From contig NC_087080.1 in the NCBI RefSeq assembly GCF_026151205.1, positions 9,203,720-9,267,719 of the forward strand: DNA of 64,000 nucleotides, in the 5' to 3' direction. The stretch itself is not shown here. Below: more notes on the stretch, generated by a model. It was not told where the DNA came from. It was given only the letters and a program-made list of their open reading frames with translations, and made no database searches. This DNA comes from Bolinopsis microptera (Eukaryota > Ctenophora > Tentaculata > Lobata > Bolinopsidae). The stretch's first letter is position 1.

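Noticed and set aside
54068-63736. Long plus-strand ORFs rich in Asp/Glu/Val inside the mucin exon, repeated every 1,392 bp
   Set aside because: They are antisense shadows of Ser codons (TCN read as NGA/GAN); they repeat only because the minus-strand unit repeats, and have no start, domain or splice context.

Overview
The window is animal nuclear DNA. It is intron-dense, with GT-AG introns that are mostly AT-rich, and it carries Ig, thrombospondin type 1 (TSP1), tectonin-like, LDL-receptor class A and MACPF domains plus several DNA transposons and a tRNA-derived SINE. Nothing in it is bacterial, archaeal or viral. The domain mix fits an early-branching animal (cnidarian, ctenophore or placozoan-like), but the species cannot be fixed from the sequence alone.

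One very large minus-strand gene spans the whole window and runs off both ends. Reading exon by exon from 64000 down to 7, I placed 96 exons with GT-AG borders. The reading frame stays open and the intron phases match across every junction. By hand sum the exons hold about 25 kb of coding sequence, roughly 8,400 residues. The order from N- to C-terminus is: a 10-kb single exon encoding a Ser/Thr-rich mucin-like region (53976 to beyond 64000) built mainly from near-identical 464-residue repeats; a second Ser/Thr/Lys repeat region (52793-53846); one Ig domain; then four tectonin-like beta-propeller blocks (A 50515-51971, B 47247-48370, C 40513-43529, D 36102-38729) separated by pairs of Ig domains; five Ig domains (30297-35920); and a long alternation of Ig and TSP1 domains down to position 7. 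In total about 27 complete Ig domains, part of another, and 17 TSP1 domains are visible. The product is most likely a secreted, heavily glycosylated adhesion or matrix protein of hemicentin-like style.

Three small genes lie inside its introns. A secreted LDLa protein (minus, 6967-7632) has an in-frame TAA between its two LDLa modules. A MACPF-domain protein (minus, 26699-28287) changes reading frame near 27770. A secreted, probably GPI-anchored Cys-containing protein (plus, 21237-21982) also changes frame. Other introns hold a 2.4-kb element with inverted ends that sits inside a minisatellite (4043-6417), a 1.57-kb FLYWCH-ORF transposon with a perfect 8-bp target duplication (24330-25896), a 1.36-kb near-perfect palindrome flanked by TTAA (33921-35284), a SINE (8209-8562) and three pogo/mariner-like short palindromes.

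The most unusual feature is a set of minisatellites whose repeat unit contains a splice site of the giant gene. At 38895-39031 and 12905-13332 the array iterates the 5' splice site in frame. At 50019-50530 it iterates the 5' splice site out of frame (16 copies). At 1549-1927 it iterates the 3' splice site, including a branch-point-like motif, in frame. These could create ladders of alternative splice isoforms that differ by whole repeat units.
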